Shown here: piece after piece, positions 34,640 through 45,460 of the stretch
How positions within the stretch are numbered: the first letter of the stretch is position 1
Layout of the letters: every line of letters begins with the position of its first letter
NCBI GenBank assembly: GCA_023376005.1
Contig: CM042150.1
Location: forward strand, 72,657,515-72,721,514
From: Doryteuthis pealeii
Taxonomy: Eukaryota > Mollusca > Cephalopoda > Myopsida > Loliginidae
Reading direction: 5' to 3'
DNA: 64,000 nt
The notes under the pieces: model-generated
What the model was told of the DNA's origin: nothing
The model's input: the letters and a program-made list of their open reading frames with translations, nothing else
Databases searched by the model: none
Program-made: the position numbers and the translations under genes

Positions 34640-35700
34640 ATGACGGATACAACTCAATGCTGCTGTCTATTATTCTATACAATAACAGTTTTCAAATGAG
34701 ATAGAAAATAGAAATAACAAATTATTTTTCTTTCTTTCTTCTTTTTATTGCTATTGTGGTAACTTTACAACAATAATGCTATATCGTTTGTTTTTATTCG
34801 TTTGTCTTTTATTTAATCTTCCCTCCTTCTCGTCAATTCGAGGGTTTTTCTTGTTGCTGTATCGACGTTTCAGTTAGTAAAAAATGACACTTCATTTGTT
34901 AGTAGCAGTTTTATGATTTTCCATCAACAGATTATTTTTTTCTTTATTAGTCTCTAATTTAGACTAAAACTACATTTTTTGTTGTGGGTGTTGTCCACAA
35001 CTGCGACTGGTAGTCTCCTTGCCCTTTTCACATTAGTTTTTAACTGAATGCTTTTTAGTGGTGCCACTTACTTTAATTAATTAGAACACAGAAAAATGTC
35101 AGTAAACAACTTTTATAAAGTGAATGACCAATGACAATACGCCTTTTATAGCTCACAAGGTTTAGCCGCTTTCTAGTTATGACCCAAATTAATTGATTCT
35201 TAACCCTAAATTTACATGATTCAAAGTTGTTTTATTTAAAACTTTCAATTTTCTAAGCTACAAAATATCACGTTTTAAAAGTAAAATAAGGTTTTGTTCG
35301 TGGTCGTACTTTTGTTTTCATCAAGATTTGTGGGCGTGTCTAAATATTTGTCCTGGCTGTATTTTTTTGTTTTCATAAAAATCTGTGGGCGTGGCTAATA
35401 GGCTGGACTCGAGCGAGTGGCAGTTGATCGTACCAAAAAAGTATTACCCCTCTATTTTTATAGTTAAAACCTAAAAGTGTGTTGGGTTACTATGGTAACA
35501 CTTCCGGTTCCCTACTTCCGTTGACGCACTGATTTGTGGGAAACTTAGATCTCCAGGAGACGCTTTGGAAGTTTTCAATAAGTTGACGAAAACTTTATTG
35601 GAATGTCGTTTTTGTCTACTGTCAGTCATTTTTTTTCTTTCTAGTTATTGCAAGTTATTTGGTTGGCAAAAAACAACTCATTAATATTTATTGTTGATTT
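34640..35700. promoter_or_regulatory. candidate divergent promoter region between ARL15 and IFT88
   Basis: This stretch separates the ARL15 start codon (minus strand) from the plus-strand IFT88 side. Its right part is richer in GC and CpG than its surroundings. It has two copies of a GTGGGCGTGTCTAA / GTGGGCGTGGCTAA element (about 35329 and 35385, GC-box-like). Next come an X-box and two ETS-type ACTTCCG sites (35486-35520) and TTGACGCA (35521-35528), which contains a CRE half-site. No TATA box is obvious, and no repeat was recognised between about 34.9 and 36.1 kb. Promoter function is inferred from motif clustering and gene orientation. Confidence 0.6.
35486..35499. promoter_or_regulatory. 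X-box (RFX factor binding site)
   Basis: GTTACTATGGTAAC is a near-perfect palindrome that satisfies the RFX consensus RYYNYY-AT-RRNRAC at every position. RFX factors drive ciliary genes including IFT88 (osm-5 in nematodes) through such sites. ACTTCCGG follows at once (35500-35507), an ETS-type core-promoter site. Confidence 0.75.
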
Positions 35701-36169
35701 AATTGAAAAGAATTGTTTGTAAAACGAGTAATAATACATTAAAACGAGTAATAATACACACGAGTTGAGGGTTGTTTTGTTTAGTTACTTGTTGCTAAGG
35801 TTGTTGTGTCACTCACCGTGTTTTGTTTTTGTCAGTAGTAATAAAATCAGATGCAAAATTGTTTGTGAAGTTACGTTTTGTTTATTAAATCGGTAACTTG
35901 GCCTTTTTACGAGCTTTAATTCAGTTTTGAATAAATATTTTAACTTAGATTTGGCGCTAAAAGTGACATGTTTTTCAAAGAATTACTCAGACTGATTTTA
36001 ACTTCGGAAAAGCATATTCATCTCCTGATTGCATCGTCTAATGTTTATAATATTTACTTACTGAATTTAATAGTTTATTAATTAAAACTTACACTGTCGT
36101 CACATTCAGTTTTATTTTATATATTTATGTTCACTTATACGGAGTTTTATCTTTATATAACAAATACGT

Positions 36170-36437
36170 GATGGTCCGAATGTCTTGTCACCCCCTAAAC
36201 AATATTTTGAGGTAAAACAATTACACAATCAATACAACACGAAATTCTAGATAATAATTTGATTTAAAATAAATAAAAAATTTAGAGGTAAAAAATTTAG
36301 AGGAAAATGATTGCGTAACTTTTGTATTATATTAGCAAAAATATCTTATTTTGATTTATCATTAAATATCATTTAAATGTGACAAGACTTTCGGACTACC
36401 CTATGTTCGTTCAGTGAACGAACATAGGGTAGTCCGA
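36170..36437. mobile_element. small inverted-repeat element (MITE) ending in a perfect hairpin
   Basis: GGTCCGAATGTCTTGTCAC (36173-36191) is the inverse of GTGACAAGACTTTCGGAC (36379-36396). The right end runs into a perfect hairpin at 36391-36437 with 23-base arms around a single G. A third end of the same kind is at 36646-36668 (GGTGGTCAGAAAGTCTTGTC). The ends recall Tc1/mariner MITEs; no coding frame. Confidence 0.65.
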
Positions 36438-37029
36438 CGTTCACACATTCAATTCAGCTTAGAAATTTATTTTAGGCATAAAAAAAATCTATTTTTAATT
36501 AAGATTTCTTTCTTTCTGATCATAACCATCCTCTCTGTCTCCCGTACAAGATGGAGCAGAAGTGATTAGGCTTTCAATAATTTTGACAAGTCACTTTTTA
36601 TTTTGTTTATTTGTTCATTTCCTTACTTTTGCTTTCCTCTGTAAGGGTGGTCAGAAAGTCTTGTCACCTCTAGCAAAATATAAATATAATTTATATTAGG
36701 CACTGCCAACTTTAAATTCACAGAAGTATATTACAACCCCCCCCCCCCCGATTGGAAAAAATTACCAAAAATCAGGGAATTATCCGATTTTAATGAAATT
36801 TCAGTGTTGATTCATTAATGAATGAATTTTATAATGCATCAGATATTTTTATCTAAATTTTAAATAAAATAAATAACATGCATTATAGAGATTTTAAATT
36901 AAAAAAATTTTCTGATTTTTTTTCAGGTCATTTAATTTTAACCGCCCTTGTTTTGGAGGCACAAAATATTGGTGGGTTTATATACTTTTGAAACTAATTA
37001 GTAATTAGTTTCAAAAGTATAAGTAAGTT

Positions 37030-37268
37030 GTCGGGGCGGCCTAATGTCGATATCAGCCAAACAGTGTGGAAGTCTATCAACTTTTCACTAGCGCTAGACC
37101 AAGGAGATTATTTTAGCGTCCGAGATGGAGCGCCACACCTACCATCAGCTCCTCACTTTACCGCACATATCCCTGTGCTACTCATACGCTGAGTTGGCGA
37201 AGGCCGGTATCGAACCAGGGATCTTGTGATTCCTAGCCGAACACTCTACCAACTGAGCTAAACCGGCC
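37030..37268 (-). mobile_element. tRNA-derived SINE family 1, best copy
   Basis: On the minus strand it starts GGCCGGTTTAGCTCAGTTGG, a tRNA-like A-box, followed by a B-box GGTTCGATACC. The body contains GTAGGTGTGGCGCTCCAT. The tRNA-like head is the best kept in the window, but it lacks a complete cloverleaf and is followed by a non-tRNA body, so it is a SINE. Confidence 0.8.
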
Positions 37269-38080
37269 ATCATCATCATCATCATGTTGCGCAATTTGCA
37301 TGGTTATCAATGGCGATCTCTCGCCAACCTTCCCTATCATTCATCGACTCTGGGAGCTCCTCCACACAGCAGCCAGCATCCTTACATAGTTGGTCAATGT
37401 AGGTCCTGGTTGGGCGGCCCACGTTAGCATGTCCATGTGTTGGCCTCTACGGTAGTACGTCGCTTACGAGCTCATCCTTGCTTCTCCAGCAGTGTCCTGC
37501 ATGCCTAACCCTCCTTACACGTATGGTTTGTGATATGGGAGGCAGGTGGCCATACAGTTGCTTCTTTGTGGGGTGCTATTTCCACGACTTATTCAGGACC
37601 GCTCACAGCATTCTTGTGCAGCTCCCATCTAGCTTATTCTCAAGGCGCTTCGTTAGGGTCCAAGTGGTACAGCAGTACCGATATAACCACAGCCTGGAAG
37701 AATCGTCTCTTTAGCTTGTCAGGGAGGTCGGATTTCCATACGACTGATAATTTGTTGGTGGCCAACCATACCTTTCCTATTCATGTGTTAACATCGCTTT
37801 CTGTGGATGTGATATTACTACCTAGGTATGTGAATTTTTCTACTGGTTTAAGAGGCCTACCGTCTAGTGTGGAGATGTCTCCTTGCTTTTTGAAGCTCAT
37901 GAACTCAGTTTTATCAGAGTTCACATAGAGGCCGACATTCTTTGCTGCCTCCTCCAGGCTGTGTAGTAATGCCTGAGCCTGTGTCGGTGTATCTGTGAGA
38001 AGTGCAAGGTCGTCAGCATAGTCTACATCTATGACAGTTTGTGCAGGGTATCACCTGCTTCTTGTCATTTTGCCTTTTTT
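37269..38080 (-). mobile_element. LINE 3' half (RT and C-terminal tail), same family as 1.1 kb
   Basis: Minus-strand translation gives VIDVDYADDLALLTDTPTQA, the YADD catalytic box of RT, then LYVNSDKTEFMSFKKQGDIS, FTYLGSNITSTESDVNT and SVVWKSDLPDKLKRRFFQAV. The C-terminal tail is decayed by frameshifts. The copy ends in a (CAT)n run on the plus strand at 37266-37286, a usual 3' end for this LINE family. Related plus-strand pieces lie at 1132-1995 and 53160-53760. Confidence 0.82.
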
Positions 38081-38639
38081 AGTGTGAAACTGGCCCTATA
38101 AACCCATAATTAGTAATTAGTAATTACAGTATAAATAAAAAGACAAAAGACCGAAGAAAATAGAAGAAAAAAATATTTCTTAAAAGAGCGAAAATTTCTA
38201 CCAAAAATCTCAAAATTAAATGTAAAAAAATATTTGGGGAGAATTTTTTTTACTCTTGTTATGTAAATGATTGGCTTTTAGATTTTAGATTAGATTTTTA
38301 GATTTATACATCAATATATGTTCTGTTTAAAGGGGTGGGGGTCTAACTTTCCAATTGAATTTTCTCTAAAAATTATTACATAACAATACTAAAGTAGGCT
38401 TGTTATTAAATAATTATTTGTTTTTTGAATCTAAAAATATGAAATTTAAAACTTGTTTAAAACAAGGCACATATAGAGGCAGTGAACTGTAATATTTATT
38501 TTAAAGAATTTTGATTTATTTCCATTGAATCAGTTTAATTGAAATGATCCAGTAATTTGAAAAAAAGAATTCATTGATTAATAAGTCAACACTGAAAATT
38601 TTATTAAAATCTGATTATTCCCTGATTTTTGGTAATTTT

Positions 38640-39120
38640 TTGTTTATCAATCTGAGTTAGTGACTTGTCACTTATGACCTTCCATAGACGCAGGCATAGC
38701 ATATTAAACTTCTTTCCCTGCAAAATGTAAAATTTACAAGTTGACAAGTTCTCTTTTTCTTGTTAATCAAAGTGCAGTGTTGCATGTCATGGACTGCTCA
38801 TCCACCAGGATTCCACCCTTAAGTGAATCTATTTGAATAGAAATCTTATTTTGTTTATTTTTCTTTAAAAAGTTAGAATGAGTCCTTAACTCAGACCCTA
38901 CTCTGAATTTATTGGGAGTTAGAACAGTAATAAACAGAAAAGTTTTTTTATGAAGGAAGTCAAAGTTTTGTTGATTGAATATTTATCACATATTTTTTCA
39001 TAATGATGAATATATAAATCAAAAAGATTTAAATTTATCTCCTTGTGCATAATTAATGGATTTTATAATTACATATAATTTTCTTGATATTGAAATGATT
39101 CTACGTTGATATTCATATAT
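38640..39120. other. AT-rich, short repeat Z piece only
   Basis: Positions 38775-38825 match repeat family Z in reverse (TTGCATGTCATGGACTGC). The rest shows nothing recognisable. Confidence 0.5.
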
Positions 39121-39123
39121 ATT

Positions 39124-39375
39124 TATGGGGGAACCTCAGTTCTTGGACATAATTCTTTCCAAATTATATTCGAGAACTGAAACACATAGATTTGACCAGA
39201 TGTTTAATTGTCTTCGGTTTGCCTTGGCAGTCATTTGGGTGACTTCAGTTTTCATCGACTTTATTTCTGTGTTCGAAGTCCAAAAATTTGTTCGACAACT
39301 GAGGCCTTTTTTACTCAATTTTTTTGTTTAAACTCTGAATTGTTCAGCTTCAGAGTTATTTGAGAACCAAGGTTC

Positions 39376-39380
<5 letters not shown>
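39124..39380. mobile_element. Tigger/pogo-like MITE
   Basis: The left end GGGGGAACCTCAGTTCTTGG and the right end TTGAGAACCAAGGTTCAACT are inverted, in the style of pogo/Tigger termini. A left-end copy lies at 46577. The 68-residue frame inside has no transposase motif. Confidence 0.6.

Positions 39381-39433
<53 letters not shown>
39379..39433. repeat. (TA)n microsatellite
   Basis: About 27 TA dinucleotides adjoining the right end of the Tigger-like MITE, which also targets TA. Confidence 0.95.
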
Positions 39434-39435
<2 letters not shown>

Positions 39436-40611
39436 GAGAGAGAAAGAGATAAACAAAAATGATTAGACAAATAGGAATATTTGTAGTTATTTATTTTTTA
39501 ATTGTTCTCAACTAGTTTTGATTTTAGGTCATCATCACAAGAAACACTTTTGTAAAAAATTCTTTTTTTATAAGCTTTTAAAAGTAAGTTTTTTTTTGTT
39601 TTTTTAAAAATTGATATGCTATAAAAGGAGTGAATAAAAATGGTAACAGCATATTCATTCAGTAAATTAAAATGATCTTTGTGATATCCAAGTGTCTTCA
39701 GCTGATGATCTCTGCTATCATAGACACTCGGCACTGAGCTCTCCATTTGGAAGATATTTGTTAAGCAACTCTACCAATAATATATATTTATATTTCTCCT
39801 CTTATCAACATTAGTCATTTCATTGTTTATATTCAATATTTCTTTATGAGGAAGTGTCAGTTGAAAGGTACCTTTGCCAATATACCATACTAGATATTGG
39901 CACATCTTGTATACCTGCATACGTGTGGTTGTATATAGATATACTTAGCTTCTAAGTAGATCTGGATCACTGTTATCTTCTTCTATATTTCTGTATCTTC
40001 CTTCTTAGCTTAGTCTATCTTTCAGCTGCTAGATGGCTTCTTCTGTTTCTGGATTCAAGTCATCTTGTGTCCTTGAAGAGTTTTTAATTAACAAACTCAA
40101 CACTTTGCTTTAATTAGAGCTCTTTATTATTTTATAAGATCCAGATAAACAAACACACGTGTGAGAATTTAGTTTCAATGGACAGATTGCCATTGCAAAC
40201 ATTCTGTTCAACGAACAATTAAAATCTGACTTTTCTAAACTCTTTCTCATGTTCACACTGGAGAACCAGAAGAGGAGGTCAAATACTGGTCAAAATCTGT
40301 CCATCGGTTTTCCTGTGTTTTTCGACAACTGTTAGTTTGAATTTAAGCTACACTTATCATACATAATTAATAGGATACCTATTATCTAACACCTTCAGTT
40401 TATTTTATTCAATCTTGCTTTATTGTTTTATCCTTTTGCTGCACTGAAAATTTATTTGTGTGTATATTGTAAAGTGTCTGACTGTAAGTTGTACTCTGCC
40501 AGGCTTCGAGGAATCTGTTCTCCCCCATGCCTCTCCCGTGCATGGTTGAGTCTACTATTGCCGGTGAGTGTCCAAGGGCGTCCCCCTCCAATACATGTTC
40601 TGTTGTTCTAC

Positions 40612-40614
40612 TCT

Positions 40615-40672
<58 letters not shown>
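40612..40672. repeat. (CA)/(TA)n microsatellite
   Basis: A short ACACACATACATA stretch followed by more than twenty TA units. Confidence 0.95.
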
Positions 40673-40675
<3 letters not shown>

Positions 40676-40984
40676 TTGGTTGTATTTTACAAGATAAATG
40701 AGTTTTCTTTCTTTTTTTTCTTTTTTTTCCTTTTTTTTAATAGTGTAATTTAATCAAATATTTTTCATTTGCTAAACAGTAAACATAATATGAAGTTAAA
40801 CTTTTTTTCTGTACTCTTAAAAACTATTTTATTTTTATATATAATCATATTTGTTAAAAAGTTATTTGAAACACTATACTTAACTGCCTACAGAATTATT
40901 TTGTTTACTTGTGTTAGCAAAATTAATTGGTGTTGCTTTGGTTAGAAAAGAAAATCTCCTTTTCAGGGTCATTGTACTAGTAAT

Positions 40985-42600
40985 ATTGTCTAATAGCAGG
41001 ACCTAATAATTAAATCATCATGCTATGGATATACCACAGTATGATAAATTAATTATTACAACATTTTCTATGTTTACTTAAAATCAAAATAGTTAAATTC
41101 ATAAAAAAGTATAATAATCTTGATTTAACTCGCTCTTACTTGTTTTTTCTTTCTTTCTTTCTTTCTTTTCATATTTTCCTTATGTTCAATTGAAACTGAT
41201 TAGCATTATCACTTCCACGTTTACCCCCTCTATCTTTCCTCTACTCTCTTTCTTTCTATATTTTTTCTGTGTAGCATGTCCCTTTTTTCCCTTTCTTCCT
41301 TTATAATGAAAACGGAATGGTTCATTATTTAGCTGATGTGACAGCACTCAAGACATTTGGCAGATAAGCAACACCAGATAATCAGGATTTACATTTTTTC
41401 ATTTCATTATTTGGATGGTCTCATTTTTAACCAGAGGATGTTGTAAGATGATAAAGGTTGTACAATTAAGGGACATGAATATTAATATATAGATTATCAC
41501 ATGTTACGGTTAAACTGGAATATTGGAAATAAATAAAGGGAAAATAGAAAACTACCATCTGCAGGAACTTATTTTTGCAAAAATTCTATAGAGAAGCTTC
41601 AAAATGTTAAATGTCCAATGGAAAAGAAAAAAATAGATTTTCCAATTTCTGAAAAGGTGTTACTATAAGTCAGTTGTAAAACATTTTAGAAAAAGATTTG
41701 GAAATTTTTGAATTACTAGCTGAAAACAACATTTATATATTAAATCTTTCTATATCATTTAATTTTTTTTTTTTTTTTTCAATTTTCATCTGTTCACTAA
41801 AATAACATTAATTTCCTCTGGAATCAACTTTGATTACCTGTTATGACAGGTTATTTACCTTGTCTTCCCACTCTAGTTAGGTTTTGACGTGGTCATTTCT
41901 AAAGCGCATATCCCTCCTGTGTATGGGTGGGCAGTGTCTGTATTCCCCATTTCAGGGTGCCGCAAGCAATGGACCTGACAGTTGGCACCCCCTGAAACTA
42001 AACTAACTGGATTCATTAATTTATTCAACTGAATATGTTCTAGTTTGTTTTTTGATCATCATAATGAAGGGTATTTGTGTTATCTTTTTAATGATTATTG
42101 AATGATCACTTCAATTCTTCATTTAAGTTTTAAAAAATAATACTATATATTATAAGCATCTGAATGAATTCATTTGCTATTTATATATTAATGCTTGTGT
42201 TCATACGACCGTTATCATCTTGCAACACCTTCTGGTTAATTACCTGGTGTTGCTTATCTGCCAATTTCTTATGAGTGTAGTCACCCCATCTAAATAATGG
42301 GCCATTCAATTTTTATTATAAAGAAAGAAAGGGGAGAAAAAGGACATGCTACACAAAAAAATATAGGAAAGAAAGAAAGGGAAATAGAGAGAGAGGGGAT
42401 GAGCACACGGAAGCAATAATGCTAATCTGTTTCAATTAAACAATGAAAAGAAGGAAATAAATTTTTTAAAAAGAGTAAAAGAGTTAAATCAAGATTATCA
42501 TACTTTTTACATATTGAAGTAATTAGCTATTGCTCTTAAGCATAGTGTTGTAATAATTAAATTATCATACTGTGGTATATCTACAGGTCCTGTTAGTGTT
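40985..42600. repeat. long inverted repeat, two arms of about 380-400 bases
   Basis: The left arm (about 40985-41390) and right arm (about 42215-42600) are diverged reverse complements. GTGTAGCATGTCCCTTTTTT (41270) pairs with AAAAGGACATGCTACAC (42337). GGCAGATAAGCAACACCAGA pairs with CTGGTGTTGCTTATCTGCC (42242). ATACCACAGTATGATAA pairs with TTATCATACTGTGGTAT (42563). The spacer is about 830 bases and contains a GC-richer block at 41870-41995. No gene is apparent in arms or spacer. Confidence 0.8.
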
Positions 42601-43400
42601 TATATATTATTCCCCTTGCATCTCCATTTAATTCTTGTGTTATGTGTGTGCCTTTTGTTCTTTTTTCTTTGAAATTTAGAATAAAAAGTTATCATAAAAA
42701 ATGTTCAGCCTTTCTGAAATAAACCATGAAGATTTTATCAAATTCCAATAAATAATTACACCTGAAGAAAAAAAAAAGTTTGTAAAATTAAAAGTAAATT
42801 CTGTTATCAAAATCTTTATGCTAATTAATAAAGAGAAAATTCTAATCTAAGAAATGGTGTACATTCTTTAGAATTCAAGATATTTGTGAAAGATTGTTAA
42901 TCTGTTAAAAACAATAGTAATTTAAATTAGAAAATTTTTAGGCTAAAACAAAACATCTTGAATTTAATGATTTGACAAAAATCAACTAATTGTTGGAAGT
43001 TTTAATTCTAAATTATCAAGAAAAAAACCCACAAAAGTTGCACACAATAGAAATAGTGAAAGAAAGAGACTTGAGGTAAATAATACTGAAACATTGGCAA
43101 AAGATTGAAGGTAGGTATTTACCCAACCTGTTTGCCATGGGTAGGATGTGACACAAGGTTGCAAGTATAGTATCGGGCATTCAGTAAGGATTGAATCCTA
43201 TATTAAGTAATAATGGATCTTCAAGACTAGCTTGCTAACCATTGTACCATGATGGGATGCAAAAGATTGAAGGTGTGTGAAATGTTATAGTTACAGTATA
43301 ACTCTGCCCGACTTGTAGCAAATTCAAGGTTTGTTTTTGGCAACTTTTTTGGATTGAAAAAAAAAAAGAACATTTTTCATGTATGAAAAACACAAAAAAT
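42600..43400. other. AT-rich, decayed SINE only
   Basis: A minus-strand tRNA-like SINE head at about 43125-43260 (CATGGTACAATGGTTAGC). Otherwise featureless. Confidence 0.5.
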
Positions 43401-43640
43401 ATGAATAGTCTGAATTCATAATGTTTTTATATATTGATTGCAATTAACTGTTAGTTTCAATATGACTTTACAACTTATACAATAATGTTTGTCTATATTT
43501 TTGAGATGAGGCTTGATGTGAATACTTTTAATGTTTTCGATTGTTGTCCTCATCTTTATTGTAGTATGTATAAACACAACATTTAGGCTGCTGTATCCTC
43601 GGGATTTGTTCAAGTGTTCCTTATTAAAGTTCCAAAACAA
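43400..43640 (-). repeat. Penelope-like 3' end repeat
   Basis: On the minus strand: AACACTTGAACAAATCCC, CAGCAGCCTAAATGTTG and AATAAAGATGAGGACAACAA, then CATCAAGCCTCATCTCAAAA. The same order occurs at 28320-28450 and, diverged, at both 49760-49900 (minus) and 50210-50340 (plus). Confidence 0.55.
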
Positions 43641-43679
43641 TGCTTGAATTCAGGATTATTGTCTGATGATGACTTTAGT

Positions 43680-44830
43680 CTAAGGGTCAGTCCATGTCAG
43701 TTCAACAAGGGCGTTACACCCACCAACACCGAATTACCTGAAATTTGGCACAAATGTTATCCTTCATGAGTTAGGAAAGTGTGCCAAATTATTTTGTCTT
43801 AAACCTTATAGTTCCGATTTTAGAGGGGGGGATATAATTTTCCTATTTTGCCTCAAAATTAAGGCTGTGCAGTCGCAAAATCTCAGTGTTTTTTTTAATT
43901 TAAAAAAAAATACTTTCATACATTCAATATTTCTGAAATTTGGTATGTAAGGCAAATAAGGACTGTAGAATTCAAATATCCAACTATTTTAACCCTATAC
44001 CTGATAGAAAATTTTATTTTGCCCACCCAAATGCATGACTCCAAAATCAACAACTTTTCACCTATGTAGCTTACGGTCAGTCTATCGAAAATGGGTTCTC
44101 TTCAATTTTCATAATATCTTTTTCTTAACATCTACTATGTCTGCCTAAGTTCATCAAATAATTTTGTGTGGGGGTAAAGTCTACTTTAGAAGATATGAAC
44201 CTGCCAAGTTCAGAGTTTTTTTCCTATGTACGTGCAGGATTTCAGTGAAAGATTATATTTCTTTTGACTTGCCATAGTTTTAGCTTTGAAGAAATTGGTT
44301 CTTGATTTCACAGGGGAATTTTTATATATTGATTCTCTTTATAGCAGAATGATAAAAAAATTTTTTTAAATTAAAAAAAACAAAAAAAACTTTTTAAAAT
44401 TACAAGAAAAAACATGAAGTAACAATGGGTGTTAAATGTTTGCAATTTGATAGGTTTTATCATTTTTTTAAAACATGTATTTAAACTTTGATATATTTAC
44501 CTATAATATAAGTATACTCAATAACAATTTTTGCCAATTGTTAACAATAACCAGAAATTTTATTGCAGACTAACAATAATATTTTTACATTCTCAAACTT
44601 TGAGAAGAATCATTAACATACCAGAAATTGCTCAGATAGTTGAACCTTTTTCTTGTTGTTAAAAACTATCATCATCAAGGTGTGCCAATAGTACAAATTC
44701 CTTTGACTCACTCTCTCTTGTCATCTGTCCTTATTGGCTATTGCTCTTGGTAAGTCCTCTAGATGACATTCAGTGTCCATACAGAGCTCTACTTGTACTT
44801 AGCTTGTTTGATCTCTATAATTCAGCCCTC
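43680..44830. other. unclassified repeat-like sequence
   Basis: 43680-44330 is less AT-biased, but I found no second copy in the window and no protein. 44330-44830 is AT-rich. Nothing further can be assigned. Confidence 0.35.
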
Positions 44831-45460
44831 GCTAGGAACATAACTGCCCTGTCAACTGGGGCTTTATAATACACCTATGCAGGGGACAAGACACCCCACC
44901 ACCTCCAATGGGGCCACCTGTTGACCTAGGGTGGGGATACGTGATGCTTAAGGGCGGAATCCTGGTGGCTGAGCAGTCCATGACATGCAACACTCCACTG
45001 TGGTCCTTACTTAGGCTAGATGGGTGGCTGGAGAGGCCTCCTCCGATCAATCGGCTGGTCATGTCAAGCTCTGGCACCTCTATGATTGTCCTGTCCCTAT
45101 TGCCCTTATGGCAAACCCCAACCCTTTTCATTATATGTGCTAGAAGGTGGTGGCTGAATGTCTTAGTGTCCTGGGTATGATGTTAAACTCTATCTGATGA
45201 AGTTCCAATTTTGAAGCTTTGGGGAATATGGAGTTCCTCTTCATCACCATTACTCCCAGATCCACTCTGACTCGGAGTGGTAGTTCCTGTTAGGGTCCCA
45301 TCTATGAGTTAAATAGAAAAATTAGTTTTAAAAATGTGTTTAAAAAAATGAGTTTGAAAGAAATGTTGAATACCCAACAAGAATGAATAAAACAAAAATG
45401 TCTTTGGGATAAAATAACCCAACAAGGGTTGACATACTGTAAAATCCAACCAATCACCCA
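44830..45460 (+). repeat. interspersed repeat family Z, second long copy
   Basis: Matches 9500-10060 in order: GGGGCTTTATAATACACC, CAATGGGGCCACCTGTTG, GTGGCTGAGCAGTCCATG, CTCATTCACACCATTACTCCCA-type blocks, TGTTAGGGTCCCATCTATG and the AACCCAACAAGGGTT tail. Its stop-interrupted frames show no recognisable domain. Confidence 0.75.

Larger units (their letters stand above)
36764..38632. mobile_element. foldback element family A, copy 4, carrying a SINE and a LINE
   Basis: The ends CCAAAAATCAGGGAATTATC and GATTATTCCCTGATTTTTGG are inverted. A perfect hairpin with 19-base arms and a 1-base loop lies at 36982-37020. Directly after it a SINE (37030-37268) and a LINE end (to about 38080) interrupt the element, and foldback sequence resumes near 38100. 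Removing the inserts brings the length close to copies 2 and 3. Confidence 0.7.

Noticed and set aside
37220..37268. tRNA gene (GGTTTAGCTCAGTTGG with a B-box)
   Set aside because: No acceptor stem or full cloverleaf, and the same head continues into a repeated SINE body at other sites.
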